From: Paraburkholderia rhynchosiae
GTDB lineage: Bacteria > Pseudomonadota > Gammaproteobacteria > Burkholderiales > Burkholderiaceae
Assembly: GCF_002879865.1 (NCBI RefSeq)
Contig: NZ_PNXY01000001.1
Span: 248,001 to 312,000, forward strand
DNA length: 64,000 nt
Direction: 5' to 3'
Of the stretch, positions 9,506 to 18,918 are shown piece after piece (position 1 is the stretch's first letter; every line of letters starts with the position of its first letter). The position numbers and the translations under genes are program-made. The notes beneath the pieces were generated by a model, which saw only the letters and a list, made by a program, of their open reading frames with translations, made no database searches and was not told the DNA's origin.

Positions 9506-10660
9506 ATGACGAAGGAAAGCAATGAGCGAGACATCGCTGCACGAGAGAAGCGTCGAACCCGTCTGCTGCGGGGACTCAATCTGAAGGAAAGCGTTGGAGT
9601 CGAAATTGGCGCGCTGTGCTGGCCACTCGTTCGCAAAGACGACGCCGCGAAAATCATCTATGTGGACCACACCGACACCCCGCACCTGCGTCACAAGTAT
9701 GGTGATGATCCACAGGTCGACGCAAACCAGATCGTCGACGTGGATGCGGTTTGGGGCGCGAATACGCTGCATGAAGCCATCGGCGGCCAGTATGTCGACT
9801 ATGTGGTGGCATCACACGTCGTCGAGCATGTTCCCGACCTCGTCACATGGCTGCGCGAACTGGCAGCCGTGCTCAAACCGACCGGCGAGGTGCGTCTCGC
9901 GGTGCCCGACAGGCGCTTTACCTTCGACTACTTCAGACGCGAAAGCCGTCTGCCAGAAGTTCTGACGAGCTACGTGGAACGTGCGCGCGTGCCTCATCCA
10001 TATTGCCTGCTCGATCACTGCCTCAACGCGGCCGACATCAGTACCTCAGAGGCATGGCGCGGGCGTATGGATCAGGTCTCCGCAAGGCGGCATCACACGT
10101 GGCAAGGCGCAATGCAGCTAGCGCGCGACGCCTTCGAGAACGGTACCTATCACGACGTCCATTGCTGGGTTTTCACACCTCGATCGTTCGCGAATCTCAT
10201 CGCGGACCTGTGCGAAATGAACCTGCTCGATTTTGCGTGCGAAGACTTCGCCGACACTGCGCGAAACGGCATGGAGTTTTCCGTTGTGCTGCGGCGTTCG
10301 TGTGACCGGCGATACATCGCGGAAAGCTGGCAACGCACGGCACGCGCGGCCAAAATCGCGACGCCCGGTACTTCGTGGTGGCGAGCGCGGCGCATGTGGG
10401 AAGAGTTACGTCGTGGCCGGGACGACACGCGAGCCACCTCGCGCGTTTGCGGGCAGAAGAGCGATCTCGATGCTGTCGAACCGCTCGTGTTTCCGCCCGG
10501 TTTCGATGCTGCCGGATATCTCGCTGCTAATCCCGACGTACGGGAGGCGGGCGCGGATGCCGCAACTCACTATCGGCATTTCGGGTGGCGGGAGGGACGG
10601 GCCATTCGGCCATTAAAGACGCCCCCCGAACAGCGCATGCCCGTTGCATCAGCAACCTGA
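9506..10660 (+). CDS. SAM-dependent methyltransferase with C-terminal FDxxxYLxxNPDV motif
   Basis: 384 residues behind a GAGGAG ribosome site. The first 270 residues are a methyltransferase of the type annotated methyltransferase-11: VGVEIGALCWPLV in place of the usual motif I, then VDYVVASHVVEHVPDLVTWL and LKPTGEVRLAVPDRRFTFDY. The C-terminal 52 residues (333-384) carry FDAAGYLAANPDVREAG and then HYRHFGWREGR, a short motif I know from many proteobacterial glycan-locus proteins as a free-standing tail or tandem repeat; its role is unknown. It is the last gene of the plus-strand run and converges on the membrane protein gene 29 bases away. Confidence 0.85.
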   Translation: MTKESNERDIAAREKRRTRLLRGLNLKESVGVEIGALCWPLVRKDDAAKIIYVDHTDTPHLRHKYGDDPQVDANQIVDVDAVWGANTLHEAIGGQYVDYVVASHVVEHVPDLVTWLRELAAVLKPTGEVRLAVPDRRFTFDYFRRESRLPEVLTSYVERARVPHPYCLLDHCLNAADISTSEAWRGRMDQVSARRHHTWQGAMQLARDAFENGTYHDVHCWVFTPRSFANLIADLCEMNLLDFACEDFADTARNGMEFSVVLRRSCDRRYIAESWQRTARAAKIATPGTSWWRARRMWEELRRGRDDTRATSRVCGQKSDLDAVEPLVFPPGFDAAGYLAANPDVREAGADAATHYRHFGWREGRAIRPLKTPPEQRMPVASAT

Positions 10661-10689
10661 CAAATCAAACAAATACGGGACGCCGCCCC

Positions 10690-13600
10690 CTATCGGAAAA
10701 CATTCCGTTGAAGAAGCGTCACGTTCTTTAAGCCGATCGCGCCGCACGCCCCAGGATTCGCAAGGCTGATCTGCAGTCCATTGACACGCTGCAGGGTTAG
10801 CCAGCGCGGATACGCATCGATCGGGACGATAAGCAGGCCGTCGTCGGCATTGAAGTGCAACTGTCCGGCCGCAGTTGCTCCTGCCACCTGAGTGCCATAC
10901 CACGACACCGTCAGCCTGGGCTCAGCGAGGCGGTCGAAGCAGGTGAAGTCGAATCGCAAGATACCTGCTGCATGGCCCGACAGCTTAAGCGAGGAAACAT
11001 CGTAGCTAACTTGCGGATTGCCGCCCGCCACCGTGTATTGGCCAGCTTGCGCAACAAGGTCGCGCAATTGAGATGTCGACGAATCGAGTGCGGCGACCGT
11101 GAACATCTTCTTCGCGAGCGACCGGTTCGAGCGTCCCCATGCCACCGGGATCTCGCCAAGGTCGGGAGCGGAAAATGCCGCATCGAGCATAGCCATGCGG
11201 AACTCGCCCGCAGACGATGCGTTCAGCAACACATCGTTTGCAGCGGGATAACCGACTTTGGTCGGGTCGAGCGCACCGCCGTCGAGCCAGACAGTATGCT
11301 GCTCGGCACTGAACCTCGTCACTTGGCGCCGTTGCCCGTCGGCGAGGAGCAATTGGGTGCCCACGGCAAAGGCGGACATGGGCATGTCGCTGTCCAGCAG
11401 CAACGCCGCCTCGTTCCTCAAGACGCCTCGCTGCCACTTATCGTCCGTGAGATTTTTCGCCACGACAGTCACGCGTTGGCCCAGGTCAGCGGCAGCCGCT
11501 CGCTTGCCGCTATAGCCGAGAATGACGCCGTCCGCCCAAACTGGCGTGTAGCGATCGATCACGAAGCGATAGAGCACCGGGTCGCGCAACGCGAGCCCGC
11601 CGCCGTCGTAAGCAAGGTTGCCAGCCCCGAGTAATGCGATATCCGGCAGATGCTCTGACAGCCGTTCCACCGCGCGCTCCTGCTGGCGAACCAAGGCCAT
11701 GTTGTATGGCGCCGTGACTGCCATTGTCACCGGCCGATTCATATAGAATGTCCGCGCGTTGCGCGAGGTTACATCGAGGTAGCCTACCCCCGGCGGCAGC
11801 ACGCTGTTCAGCAGCGTGTTCAGCTTGATGAGGTTGGCCCACTGCTCATCCTGGACCATCGCCCGCCCGATGTTCGGCATACCCACTTCCGCGCCGTTTT
11901 TCGTGGGGCCAATGGCGATGGACGGCGCGGCCGCGGTGACAGCCGTGGAGAACGCAAGCGTCGTGTAATTGAGCGTCGCACTGGCGCCGGCGACCGCAAT
12001 GACCAATGCGACGCGGTGTCGCGGCTGGATCGCATGCCAGGCGACGATCGGGATGAGCACTGCCCAGCCAAAAATAGCCGCGAGACCGGCGCGTGACAAG
12101 TCGCCCGCATCGATTCGTCCCATCGAATAGGGCGTCAACAACAGCGTAAAAAGCAGAACGACGACGGTCGGCAGGAACGCGGGATTGTCGGCGCCGCGAC
12201 GCCTGACAATCACATAGGCCAGCATCAGGCTGAAGAACGGAGCGACGATCCAGGACATGCGCACCGCTTCGAACACGAGCCCGGACTTCGGCCCGTTCGT
12301 GTTCCAACTCGCGTCCCAAGGAATGCCGTACGCGACCTGATTGATAGGTCCGTTCTCGAGCACATAACGGATTGCGCCAAACAGCATAGGGACGAACGGC
12401 GTGGCGATGGCGAGCATGACAAGCGTGACGCAAACGGCCGCCAGCACTTTTAGTCCCGCCCGCTCGCGGCCGCGCCAGATACGCCATAGCGCTTCAAGTG
12501 CCAGCAGGCCAGAGGCGGCCGCAAGCAGCAGGCCTGCTGGCGGCACGCCCAATACCACGATCGGCGCCGTGACGAGCCACACTCCGAGCCACCGCGCCGG
12601 AGTTGCTCTCAGCGAGGCGCTAAACCAGAGGCAGAGAAACGGAGTGAAGAACAAAAACGCACTTCTACCGCCGATGAAAAATGTCGCGACGAACGCCAGG
12701 TTTAAACTCCCCGAAAACCGGAAAAGAGCGAGAAACGTGATCAGCGACAGCAAGGTCGAACCGAGTCGATTTGCATCGGCGATGCTTGCCGCCGTTCCGT
12801 CGTAGAACAGCAGTGAAAGGAGCCCCGGAAGGTCGTCCTCCATGAATCCGTGCGGCGCGATGTAACCAACGTACGGCACGACGCCTTTGACATAAGACCA
12901 CCAGCCGAGCAGGTTCTGCCCGAACTCATAGTCGTTCGTGGAAAGCGCCGGTCCGATCGTGTTGCCAAACTTGAACGCAACGAGCAGTCCAAACAAGGCA
13001 AGCGGCGAAAACAGCGCCTTGAAGGATGCGCGTTCGCTTCGACGATAGTTGCGGTAGCGGCGAACCACATCGACGATACCCGCGAGCATGAGCGCTACGA
13101 CTAGCGCCTTTAGCGACCAGGTGGTCGAATATTTGGTCAACGATCCATCGGGTAACGCGAGTCGCGCGGGATAGAGCGTCAGATAGAAAAACGGCAGTCC
13201 GAGCTGACCGATCAGAAGCGTGCCGGGCAAAAAGCGCACAAGCCACCGCGCGTTAACAGCGGATACCAGCACCGCGACAAACAGGACAGCGATAACCACA
13301 TGGCTTACCTTCGCATAGCGATCCACCTGCATCAAACCGAAGATGGAAACGGGCGCGCGGCCTACCGCCAGCGCCAGTTCGAGCGGCAATAGAGCGACGA
13401 TGAACGCGGCAAAGAGACCAAGCCCGACAACGGCGGGCGAGTGTTGACCCGCTCTTCCGCGCTGACACCACGTATGCGCGACTAGCACGATCACCGCGGA
13501 TGCTGAGATCAACTGCATGGCGTGATCTGCGGACGAGCCGGTAACAAGGCCCGCCGCCACCACGACCGACGGCACTGACCACCACAACAGTTGTTCGGAT

Positions 13601-13872
13601 AAGTCTTGCGCCCACCCGGCAGAGCCGCGCTTTAGCCTCTTCATCTGCGAAGACAGCACAATCAAACCGAGGAACAACACCGCGATCAGCAACGGCGGCG
13701 TGACGAGATCCTGGAATTTGGTCTCGGCCTGCCACGTGATCCGGCCCACGATGAAATCGGAATAGGTCGGCGCCAGCGTCATGCGCAAACCGAGAGCAAG
13801 TGCGGCAGCAGCCAGGACAGCCGACGCCACCGCGACACTCAGTTTTTCTGTATTGGTTAACTGGTTTGACAT
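10690..13872 (-). CDS. Large polytopic membrane protein, probable GT-C type glycosyltransferase
   Basis: 1060 residues. The first 620 or so are strongly hydrophobic with well over ten predicted membrane spans (for example residues 12-30, 57-74 and 95-110). The last 430 or so are soluble and would face the periplasm. I cannot assign a named family. Size, topology and position downstream of two GT2 genes and an SMR-like gene fit a GT-C enzyme that takes sugar from a polyprenyl-phosphate carrier in the periplasm, as GtrC-type proteins do. No aspartate-rich GT-C loop is certain by eye, so the role is inferred from context. It is the last gene of the operon. Confidence 0.8.
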   Translation of the reverse strand: MSNQLTNTEKLSVAVASAVLAAAALALGLRMTLAPTYSDFIVGRITWQAETKFQDLVTPPLLIAVLFLGLIVLSSQMKRLKRGSAGWAQDLSEQLLWWSVPSVVVAAGLVTGSSADHAMQLISASAVIVLVAHTWCQRGRAGQHSPAVVGLGLFAAFIVALLPLELALAVGRAPVSIFGLMQVDRYAKVSHVVIAVLFVAVLVSAVNARWLVRFLPGTLLIGQLGLPFFYLTLYPARLALPDGSLTKYSTTWSLKALVVALMLAGIVDVVRRYRNYRRSERASFKALFSPLALFGLLVAFKFGNTIGPALSTNDYEFGQNLLGWWSYVKGVVPYVGYIAPHGFMEDDLPGLLSLLFYDGTAASIADANRLGSTLLSLITFLALFRFSGSLNLAFVATFFIGGRSAFLFFTPFLCLWFSASLRATPARWLGVWLVTAPIVVLGVPPAGLLLAAASGLLALEALWRIWRGRERAGLKVLAAVCVTLVMLAIATPFVPMLFGAIRYVLENGPINQVAYGIPWDASWNTNGPKSGLVFEAVRMSWIVAPFFSLMLAYVIVRRRGADNPAFLPTVVVLLFTLLLTPYSMGRIDAGDLSRAGLAAIFGWAVLIPIVAWHAIQPRHRVALVIAVAGASATLNYTTLAFSTAVTAAAPSIAIGPTKNGAEVGMPNIGRAMVQDEQWANLIKLNTLLNSVLPPGVGYLDVTSRNARTFYMNRPVTMAVTAPYNMALVRQQERAVERLSEHLPDIALLGAGNLAYDGGGLALRDPVLYRFVIDRYTPVWADGVILGYSGKRAAAADLGQRVTVVAKNLTDDKWQRGVLRNEAALLLDSDMPMSAFAVGTQLLLADGQRRQVTRFSAEQHTVWLDGGALDPTKVGYPAANDVLLNASSAGEFRMAMLDAAFSAPDLGEIPVAWGRSNRSLAKKMFTVAALDSSTSQLRDLVAQAGQYTVAGGNPQVSYDVSSLKLSGHAAGILRFDFTCFDRLAEPRLTVSWYGTQVAGATAAGQLHFNADDGLLIVPIDAYPRWLTLQRVNGLQISLANPGACGAIGLKNVTLLQRNVFR

Positions 13873-13924
13873 TCAATGTCCCGTTCGTTGCCGATCCGGC
13901 CCATTTGGTTCGCCGCCCTTCTCG

Positions 13925-14734
13925 TCAGGAAGGGTTATATGCGCCGAAACAGGCCTTGAATAGCACTTGCAGCACTGAGAGGTTGCCCCGTACGCTGCTG
14001 ATCTTGGTCGGCACTTCGCCCTTGGGATAACGTCGCGTAGTCGCCAGTTCGACACAGCGGTACCCGAGCTTAGGTACGCGGTAGGACAGGTACGCGAGCA
14101 ATTCGTAAGTGTTGAAGACGTCGCGAAACGGCGCGACTCGAGGATCCAGCAACATCTTGCGACTGTATGCGCGAAAGCCCTGCGTGGTGTCTGTCCAGCG
14201 AAAGCCAGAGAAGAGGCTCAGCATCGGCGCATGAATCAGCCGGATGGCGAGGTCGCGGGACTTGGGGGTGTTTTCGGCGATGCCGCCGGAAAGATAGCGG
14301 GACGCCTGGACGAAATCCACGCCGTTTTGCAACTCCTCAATAAAGCGCGGGATCGCGTCGGGGTCGTCCTTATCGTTGCCGTCGATAGTCACGATGCCCT
14401 CATACCCTTCGTCCAATGCGAACGCATAAGCACAGCGCAATTGCGCGCTCAACTTCCCGGGTCCGGTCTTGAGGAGCAGCGTGCGCACCCCTTTGCTCGT
14501 GAGGAACTCATGTTCGAGCGACCCGTCAGTACTGCCGCCGTCAACGATGATGACGTCAGCGGCTTCATGAATACGAAGCGCCGCCATCCGTTCGAGCAGA
14601 TTGCGGATGCGGGCACCCTCGTTTATGACGGGAATCACCACGCACCACGGACTGCGCCCCTCGGAATCGAGTTGTACCTTGAACGCGGGGACCCGCCAAC
14701 CTGCTCGGACTTGCTCGGATATGTCTTGTTTCAT
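13925..14734 (-). CDS. Glycosyltransferase family 2, DPM1-like
   Basis: 269 residues. CVVIPVINEGARIRNLLERM starts the GT-A fold, VIIVDGGSTDGS is the donor-binding loop, and TIDGNDKDDPD is the metal-binding acidic motif of polyprenyl-phosphate mannose or glucose synthases. There are no membrane segments, as in single-domain DPM1 proteins. Likely role: moving a sugar from a nucleotide donor to polyprenyl phosphate at the inner leaflet. It sits between the SMR-like gene and the large membrane protein. Confidence 0.87.
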   Translation of the reverse strand: MKQDISEQVRAGWRVPAFKVQLDSEGRSPWCVVIPVINEGARIRNLLERMAALRIHEAADVIIVDGGSTDGSLEHEFLTSKGVRTLLLKTGPGKLSAQLRCAYAFALDEGYEGIVTIDGNDKDDPDAIPRFIEELQNGVDFVQASRYLSGGIAENTPKSRDLAIRLIHAPMLSLFSGFRWTDTTQGFRAYSRKMLLDPRVAPFRDVFNTYELLAYLSYRVPKLGYRCVELATTRRYPKGEVPTKISSVRGNLSVLQVLFKACFGAYNPS

Positions 14735-14755
14735 TGAATCTGCAATCCTCGGATC

Positions 14756-15112
14756 TCACCCTACGCGGGCAGTAATGAGTGCAACGCCTGCGACGATGAA
14801 CAGGATCCCCACACCGACGGTCCAGGGAAAAGGCTCACGGAATATCGCCACCGACAGAATGGCCACGCTTGCAATGGCGCCTGCGGTCAGCACCGGCTGC
14901 GCAACGTTTAAAGGCAGACGGCTGAGCGCTGCCGCGTAAAGCAGAAAGGCCGCGCCGTACAATGCGAGACCGAGCCAGAACGGCCCATTCTTCAGCGCAC
15001 CAACGGGGTCGCTGATGCTCGGAAAACGGCGCGGCGGCATCATCGCTATCTTGACCAGCACACTGGCGGACGCATTTGACGCGATGCCCAAAAAAAGGAT
15101 CAGCCACTTCAT
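14756..15112 (-). CDS. Small multidrug-resistance / EamA-like membrane protein, probable lipid-linked sugar flippase
   Basis: 118 residues from the ATG at 15112, which overlaps the upstream stop as ATGA; an in-frame extension upstream is less likely. Four hydrophobic segments fill the protein (about 2-20, 39-57, 63-83 and 88-108), the size and layout of SMR proteins and of ArnE/ArnF. Between polyprenyl-phosphate GT2 genes and a large periplasmic-facing membrane protein it most likely flips a lipid-linked sugar, the role GtrA plays in Gtr systems. Drug efflux cannot be excluded from sequence alone. Confidence 0.82.
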   Translation of the reverse strand: MKWLILFLGIASNASASVLVKIAMMPPRRFPSISDPVGALKNGPFWLGLALYGAAFLLYAAALSRLPLNVAQPVLTAGAIASVAILSVAIFREPFPWTVGVGILFIVAGVALITARVG

Positions 15113-15942
15113 GCAGACGCTCCGTTTGCCGGGCGGTAGCACCGGACCGCTTCGGCGACGGCGCGGCGGACTGCATCAATCGCAGAGCCTGATTTCGGCG
15201 CTAGCATCTCGATGGACACGACGTGCGCAGGCAACTTCTCGGTCAAAACTGTGGCAATAGCAGCATGGTTGGCGCCGCCCTCGCCCAGCGTTACGAGACC
15301 CGGCTCGCTTGCATGCACGTGTCCGATCAGATGTTCGTAATCGGTCACGACCTGCCACGGGTTTTCTTCGTTGATCGTGACGGCGCCCGTGTCCAGTTGC
15401 ATCCGGATGGCTGGGTGCGCGACTGCCGACACTACGGTCGCCGTATCGCGGCTATTCGTCATGAAATTGGCGCCGTAGCACGGCGGATTGGGCTCGAGGC
15501 AGACGACCACGCCATGCTCGGCAGCAATGTCGCCAAGGCGGCGAAAGAATGCGACCGCGATATCGTGGGCGGCCTCATCGGCCAGACCTGTGCGGTCGCG
15601 ATTGCGGGGCGAGCCGAATACGAGCCTCGTCCCGCCCAGGCCTGCGCCGATGCGGCAGACCGCACGCAAATGCTCGAGCATTGCTTGTTGCGATTCCGCG
15701 GTACCGAACAGATTGAGTCCGCTTGTGCCGAACAGCAGCGACTGCATGCCCGTGATTTCGATCCCGCGCTCTGCCCACCACGCGCGAACGCGCTGGATGT
15801 CCGCCGCCTCGGCGCATTTGGGATCGGGGAAGTACTTGCCCGGCGCGACATCGACGGCGTCGACGTTGTGCTGCTTCAAAATGGCCGCGGCATGCTGATC
15901 ATCCCGGACTTCCCATGCAATGTTCGAAATGGCGATTCTCAT
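15109..15942 (-). CDS. Sugar phosphate isomerase/epimerase (xylose-isomerase-like TIM barrel)
   Basis: 277 residues; its start overlaps the preceding stop and its stop overlaps the next start by four bases each. The pattern is that of the AP-endonuclease-2/xylose-isomerase barrel: ISNIAWEV at the N-terminus, VCLEPNPPCYGANF with the metal-binding glutamate, MQLDTGAV with the aspartate, IGHVHASEPG with the histidine, and VSIEML with a final glutamate. It should interconvert a free or phosphorylated sugar in the cytoplasm. Its place here suggests preparation of an unusual monosaccharide for this module; the substrate is unknown. Confidence 0.85.
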   Translation of the reverse strand: MRIAISNIAWEVRDDQHAAAILKQHNVDAVDVAPGKYFPDPKCAEAADIQRVRAWWAERGIEITGMQSLLFGTSGLNLFGTAESQQAMLEHLRAVCRIGAGLGGTRLVFGSPRNRDRTGLADEAAHDIAVAFFRRLGDIAAEHGVVVCLEPNPPCYGANFMTNSRDTATVVSAVAHPAIRMQLDTGAVTINEENPWQVVTDYEHLIGHVHASEPGLVTLGEGGANHAAIATVLTEKLPAHVVSIEMLAPKSGSAIDAVRRAVAEAVRCYRPANGASA

Positions 15943-16733
15943 CCCTGCCCCTCTGCCGCAGCAGGCAGCGTGCGGCGTTCGGACTGCGCATACGATCTGA
16001 CGGCCTGGATCGTCTCGCGCCGGCTGTACTGATACGGGCCGGAAGCACCGAATAGCGCCGCATGCTTTGTGCGGAAATCGTAGTTTGCGGGCTGCGCTTG
16101 CGTGGCCTGCTCGAAGCGCTTACCAAAACCCTGCTCCGCCAGTTCCGCCACGCTGATCGGCTCAGCGGTCAGATGCACGAGTTTGAGCCCGCCAGCCAGC
16201 GCGGTCTGAATATCCGCCCACAGATTCACCATCGGGTAGAACTGGAATGATCCGCGGCTGTCGATGGTGTGCAGATTGTTATCGTTTAGGAGATCGAAAA
16301 TGACGTTCTTGCGCAATCCCGGCCCCACGAGGCCAGGCAGGCGGACGATAAGATGCCGCGCAAAATTCTTTTCGACAAACTTCTCGAGCAGGCGCCGGTG
16401 CAAGCCATAAGCGTGCAGCCCTTCCTCGTCCACCGGCGTGCTCTCGTCGACGCCGATAGGCTGGCGAAATACGTCGACGGTGCTAATCAGCACAAACGTG
16501 CCGCATTGGACCGCGGACAGATGCTCGATCAACCCCTCGATCTTCTCGCGATCCGACTCCGGTTCGGCGTTCGCAATCCACTTCTGCGCAGGCGCGCCCG
16601 CGCCGAGCACAAGGTCGAATGATTGGCCGCGAATATCCGATATGTTCGTCGAGCGGAATCGCGCATCGAAATGTTTCTGTTTCAGCAGCGTCGAGCCGAC
16701 AAACCCCGTGTATCCGATCAGTGCGTCGTTCAT
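15939..16733 (-). CDS. NAD-dependent epimerase/dehydratase-like protein (short-chain dehydrogenase fold)
   Basis: 264 residues. The N-terminal Rossmann loop is IGYTGFVGSTLL. FVLISTVDVFRQPIG corresponds to the strand bearing the catalytic Ser/Thr, and HAYGLHRRLLEKFV contains the Y-x3-K-type segment in altered form (Y-G-L-H-R), so catalysis may differ from standard sugar-nucleotide epimerases. It overlaps the genes on both sides by four bases. It probably reduces or epimerises a sugar used by this operon. Confidence 0.8.
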   Translation of the reverse strand: MNDALIGYTGFVGSTLLKQKHFDARFRSTNISDIRGQSFDLVLGAGAPAQKWIANAEPESDREKIEGLIEHLSAVQCGTFVLISTVDVFRQPIGVDESTPVDEEGLHAYGLHRRLLEKFVEKNFARHLIVRLPGLVGPGLRKNVIFDLLNDNNLHTIDSRGSFQFYPMVNLWADIQTALAGGLKLVHLTAEPISVAELAEQGFGKRFEQATQAQPANYDFRTKHAALFGASGPYQYSRRETIQAVRSYAQSERRTLPAAAEGQG

Positions 16734-17869
16734 GTATCTGTTCCCAGTACCGTTGATGTTTGTGAAGTGGAAATAAAAGTCTCAGTGTCCAGCTTCTCAA
16801 GCACATCGTAGATGTTGTCGATCTTGCCGCCCAGAATCGAAAAGAGTCCTTGCGATGCAGGGTCTTGCTCGAACAATATCGGACGGCCGTCGTCTCCTTC
16901 GTTCTTTACGAGAACCGTTTTGACCTCGAAGAGCGATTCGACGTACTGCGCATCGTAAACCGCGGGGAAATAGCGCCCGACGTCCCGCATCATCCGGTCC
17001 ACGCGGCTCTCGCGATCGTATTCCCCGAGGCGCTCATAGGGATCTGCGCCAGGTGCGTCCATCCAGCTCGAATGCGGCGTGTAGCGCACATGCGAAAGCG
17101 TATGAAGGCCGCGCGCGGGAAAGGGCATCATGGAAAAAAAAGGGCCGTCCATGACGGTCACGCCGAATTCGCTCAACTCTGGCACGGTTTCGACCAGCGC
17201 CATCTCCGTAATCTCATGCTTCAGTTTGGTCTGGGTGCCGCAAAAGTCCCCCTCGAATTGATTCAGGCCACTGTAGGTGCAGTTAAATACATATTTGGCA
17301 TGCAAGGTCGAACGGCTCTCGTCGTCGCACTGGAGCGCAAAACCTTCGCCCCGCCGATGAATACTTTGGACGCGCGTGCCGAGCCTCACGTCGACACCGA
17401 ACTCAGCCAGTTCCTGCCGCGCCCATTCGGCAAGTTTCGTGGAGTCAAAAGCATACTCCTCGACAAGAAACACCTGCTCGATCAGGCGCGGTTCGAATAA
17501 CTCGCGCACCTGCTGCGGCGCCGGCTCGAGACTGGCGCCGATTTCACGGCAGAAGCGCTCGAATTGCTTCGCCGTCACCTTCGAATTGCGCCTGGCGATC
17601 GCGTACACCTTGGTGAAATCACGGTTCACCACCTCGGGAAAGTCGCGGACAAAACGCGGCAGGTTCACACGGCTGCGGAACGCGGTCGTGAAGCTGCGCG
17701 GATAGTGGTAGCCGTTGTGAACGCGCGCCTGATTGTTGTAGGACGCTCGCGCAAGCAACGTGGGCTCGCGCTCGATCAGCGTCACCGTTTTCAGGCCTCG
17801 CTGCTTCATAAGGTAAACGGCGATCGCCGTTCCGTAGAAGCCACCGCCTATGACTACGGCATCTTGCAT
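16730..17869 (-). CDS. FAD-dependent oxidoreductase (DadA/glycine-oxidase-like)
   Basis: 379 residues from the ATG at 17869; the frame is open upstream, but the dinucleotide-binding motif starts right here (MQDAVVIGGGFYGTAIAVYL). RASYNNQARVHNGYHYPR is the FAD-contacting stretch of the DAO family, and GKIDNIYDVLEKLD near the C-terminus matches the final flavin-binding loop. Members oxidise amines, amino acids or hydroxyl groups. In this operon an amino- or deoxy-sugar, or a lipid-linked sugar, is a plausible substrate, but that is inference. It lies 20 bases after the upstream GT2 and overlaps the epimerase-like gene by four. Confidence 0.85.
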   Translation of the reverse strand: MQDAVVIGGGFYGTAIAVYLMKQRGLKTVTLIEREPTLLARASYNNQARVHNGYHYPRSFTTAFRSRVNLPRFVRDFPEVVNRDFTKVYAIARRNSKVTAKQFERFCREIGASLEPAPQQVRELFEPRLIEQVFLVEEYAFDSTKLAEWARQELAEFGVDVRLGTRVQSIHRRGEGFALQCDDESRSTLHAKYVFNCTYSGLNQFEGDFCGTQTKLKHEITEMALVETVPELSEFGVTVMDGPFFSMMPFPARGLHTLSHVRYTPHSSWMDAPGADPYERLGEYDRESRVDRMMRDVGRYFPAVYDAQYVESLFEVKTVLVKNEGDDGRPILFEQDPASQGLFSILGGKIDNIYDVLEKLDTETFISTSQTSTVLGTDT

Positions 17870-17889
17870 GAGCCAATCCTCCCGTTCGC

Positions 17890-18918
17890 TCAGGAGGAAT
17901 GCATCGAGTCGTTCACGTGCTCGCCCTGCGCCCCTGGCAATCTGACGTCTTCGATATTCAGCTTCTGGCGGCGTGTCATGACGCTGCTCGTAAATTCCTG
18001 CGCGACATGGTAGAGAGGACCTTCGTTGCTGAGCCGCGCCATCTGCAGGATGTACTCGCCCAGCACTAGCAACACCAGCGAGATCAGGAAAAACATGCCG
18101 GATTGCTGCAGCGACAGGGTCACCCAACCTGGCGCCACGTTGGACTTCAGCAGACCGATCGCAATCACGTAAATGGAGTAGATCAGGTTCGACACTGCGC
18201 CAAACAGCGACAACGCGGTGACAAGCCGCATGGGCGCCTTCGTCGTCGATACAAGCAGACGAATGCCGCGATCGATGCTGTGCGATAGACGTTTCGCCTG
18301 CGGCGCCTTGGGCGGCGCGCTATAGCTGAGATTTGCGCGCGCAAAACCGCCGGTCGCCGGCAGATAGCGGTACGTGAGCGCGGGCATGGGATGCTGCAGC
18401 ATGAAGTTGATGACGCGCTTGCTCAGCAAGCGGTACTGAGGCGCGTCTTTTGCCAGATGCACGCCGTTGGACCACTTGTACAACGCGTTAAAGGCGCCGA
18501 GGCAAGTTCGGTAGGCCCAGCTTTGCGCCGGCTTCTGCTGGTTCGCGGCGAACACGACGTCGGCGCCGCTCGCCGCTTTGTCGAGCATGGTGGGCAGAAA
18601 GCCGATGCCGTCCGTCAACGGATCCACTACGGCGACGAAATCGCCGAGCGCGTTTTCGAGGCCTACCCAAGACGCGGTGTCCGAATCGACCTCCTTCGTC
18701 AGCGCATACACCTGCAAATTCGGCAAGCCCTGCTCGCCCGCCAACCGTTTGAGCACGGCGACACTATCGTCATCGGACGCGTTGTCCACCACGATGAGCT
18801 CGTAATCGCTGACGAGATCGACCATGACAATCGCGGCATCTTTCAGGATAGCTTCTAGATCCCACGCCTGATTACGAACGACAAATACAACGGACAAGAA
18901 CACTGGGAAAAACACCAC
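17890..18918 (-). CDS. Glycosyltransferase family 2, GtrB-like, with two C-terminal membrane segments
   Basis: 342 residues. FLSVVFVVRNQAWDLEAIL starts the GT-A fold, LIVVDNASDDDS is the donor loop, and FVAVVDPLTDG holds the acidic metal-binding motif. Two hydrophobic spans (about 230-255 and 270-295) anchor it in the inner membrane, the layout of GtrB and other undecaprenyl-phosphate sugar transferases. First gene of the minus-strand run down to 10690. It would load a sugar onto undecaprenyl phosphate for flipping by the SMR-like protein. Confidence 0.87.
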   Translation of the reverse strand: MVFFPVFLSVVFVVRNQAWDLEAILKDAAIVMVDLVSDYELIVVDNASDDDSVAVLKRLAGEQGLPNLQVYALTKEVDSDTASWVGLENALGDFVAVVDPLTDGIGFLPTMLDKAASGADVVFAANQQKPAQSWAYRTCLGAFNALYKWSNGVHLAKDAPQYRLLSKRVINFMLQHPMPALTYRYLPATGGFARANLSYSAPPKAPQAKRLSHSIDRGIRLLVSTTKAPMRLVTALSLFGAVSNLIYSIYVIAIGLLKSNVAPGWVTLSLQQSGMFFLISLVLLVLGEYILQMARLSNEGPLYHVAQEFTSSVMTRRQKLNIEDVRLPGAQGEHVNDSMHSS

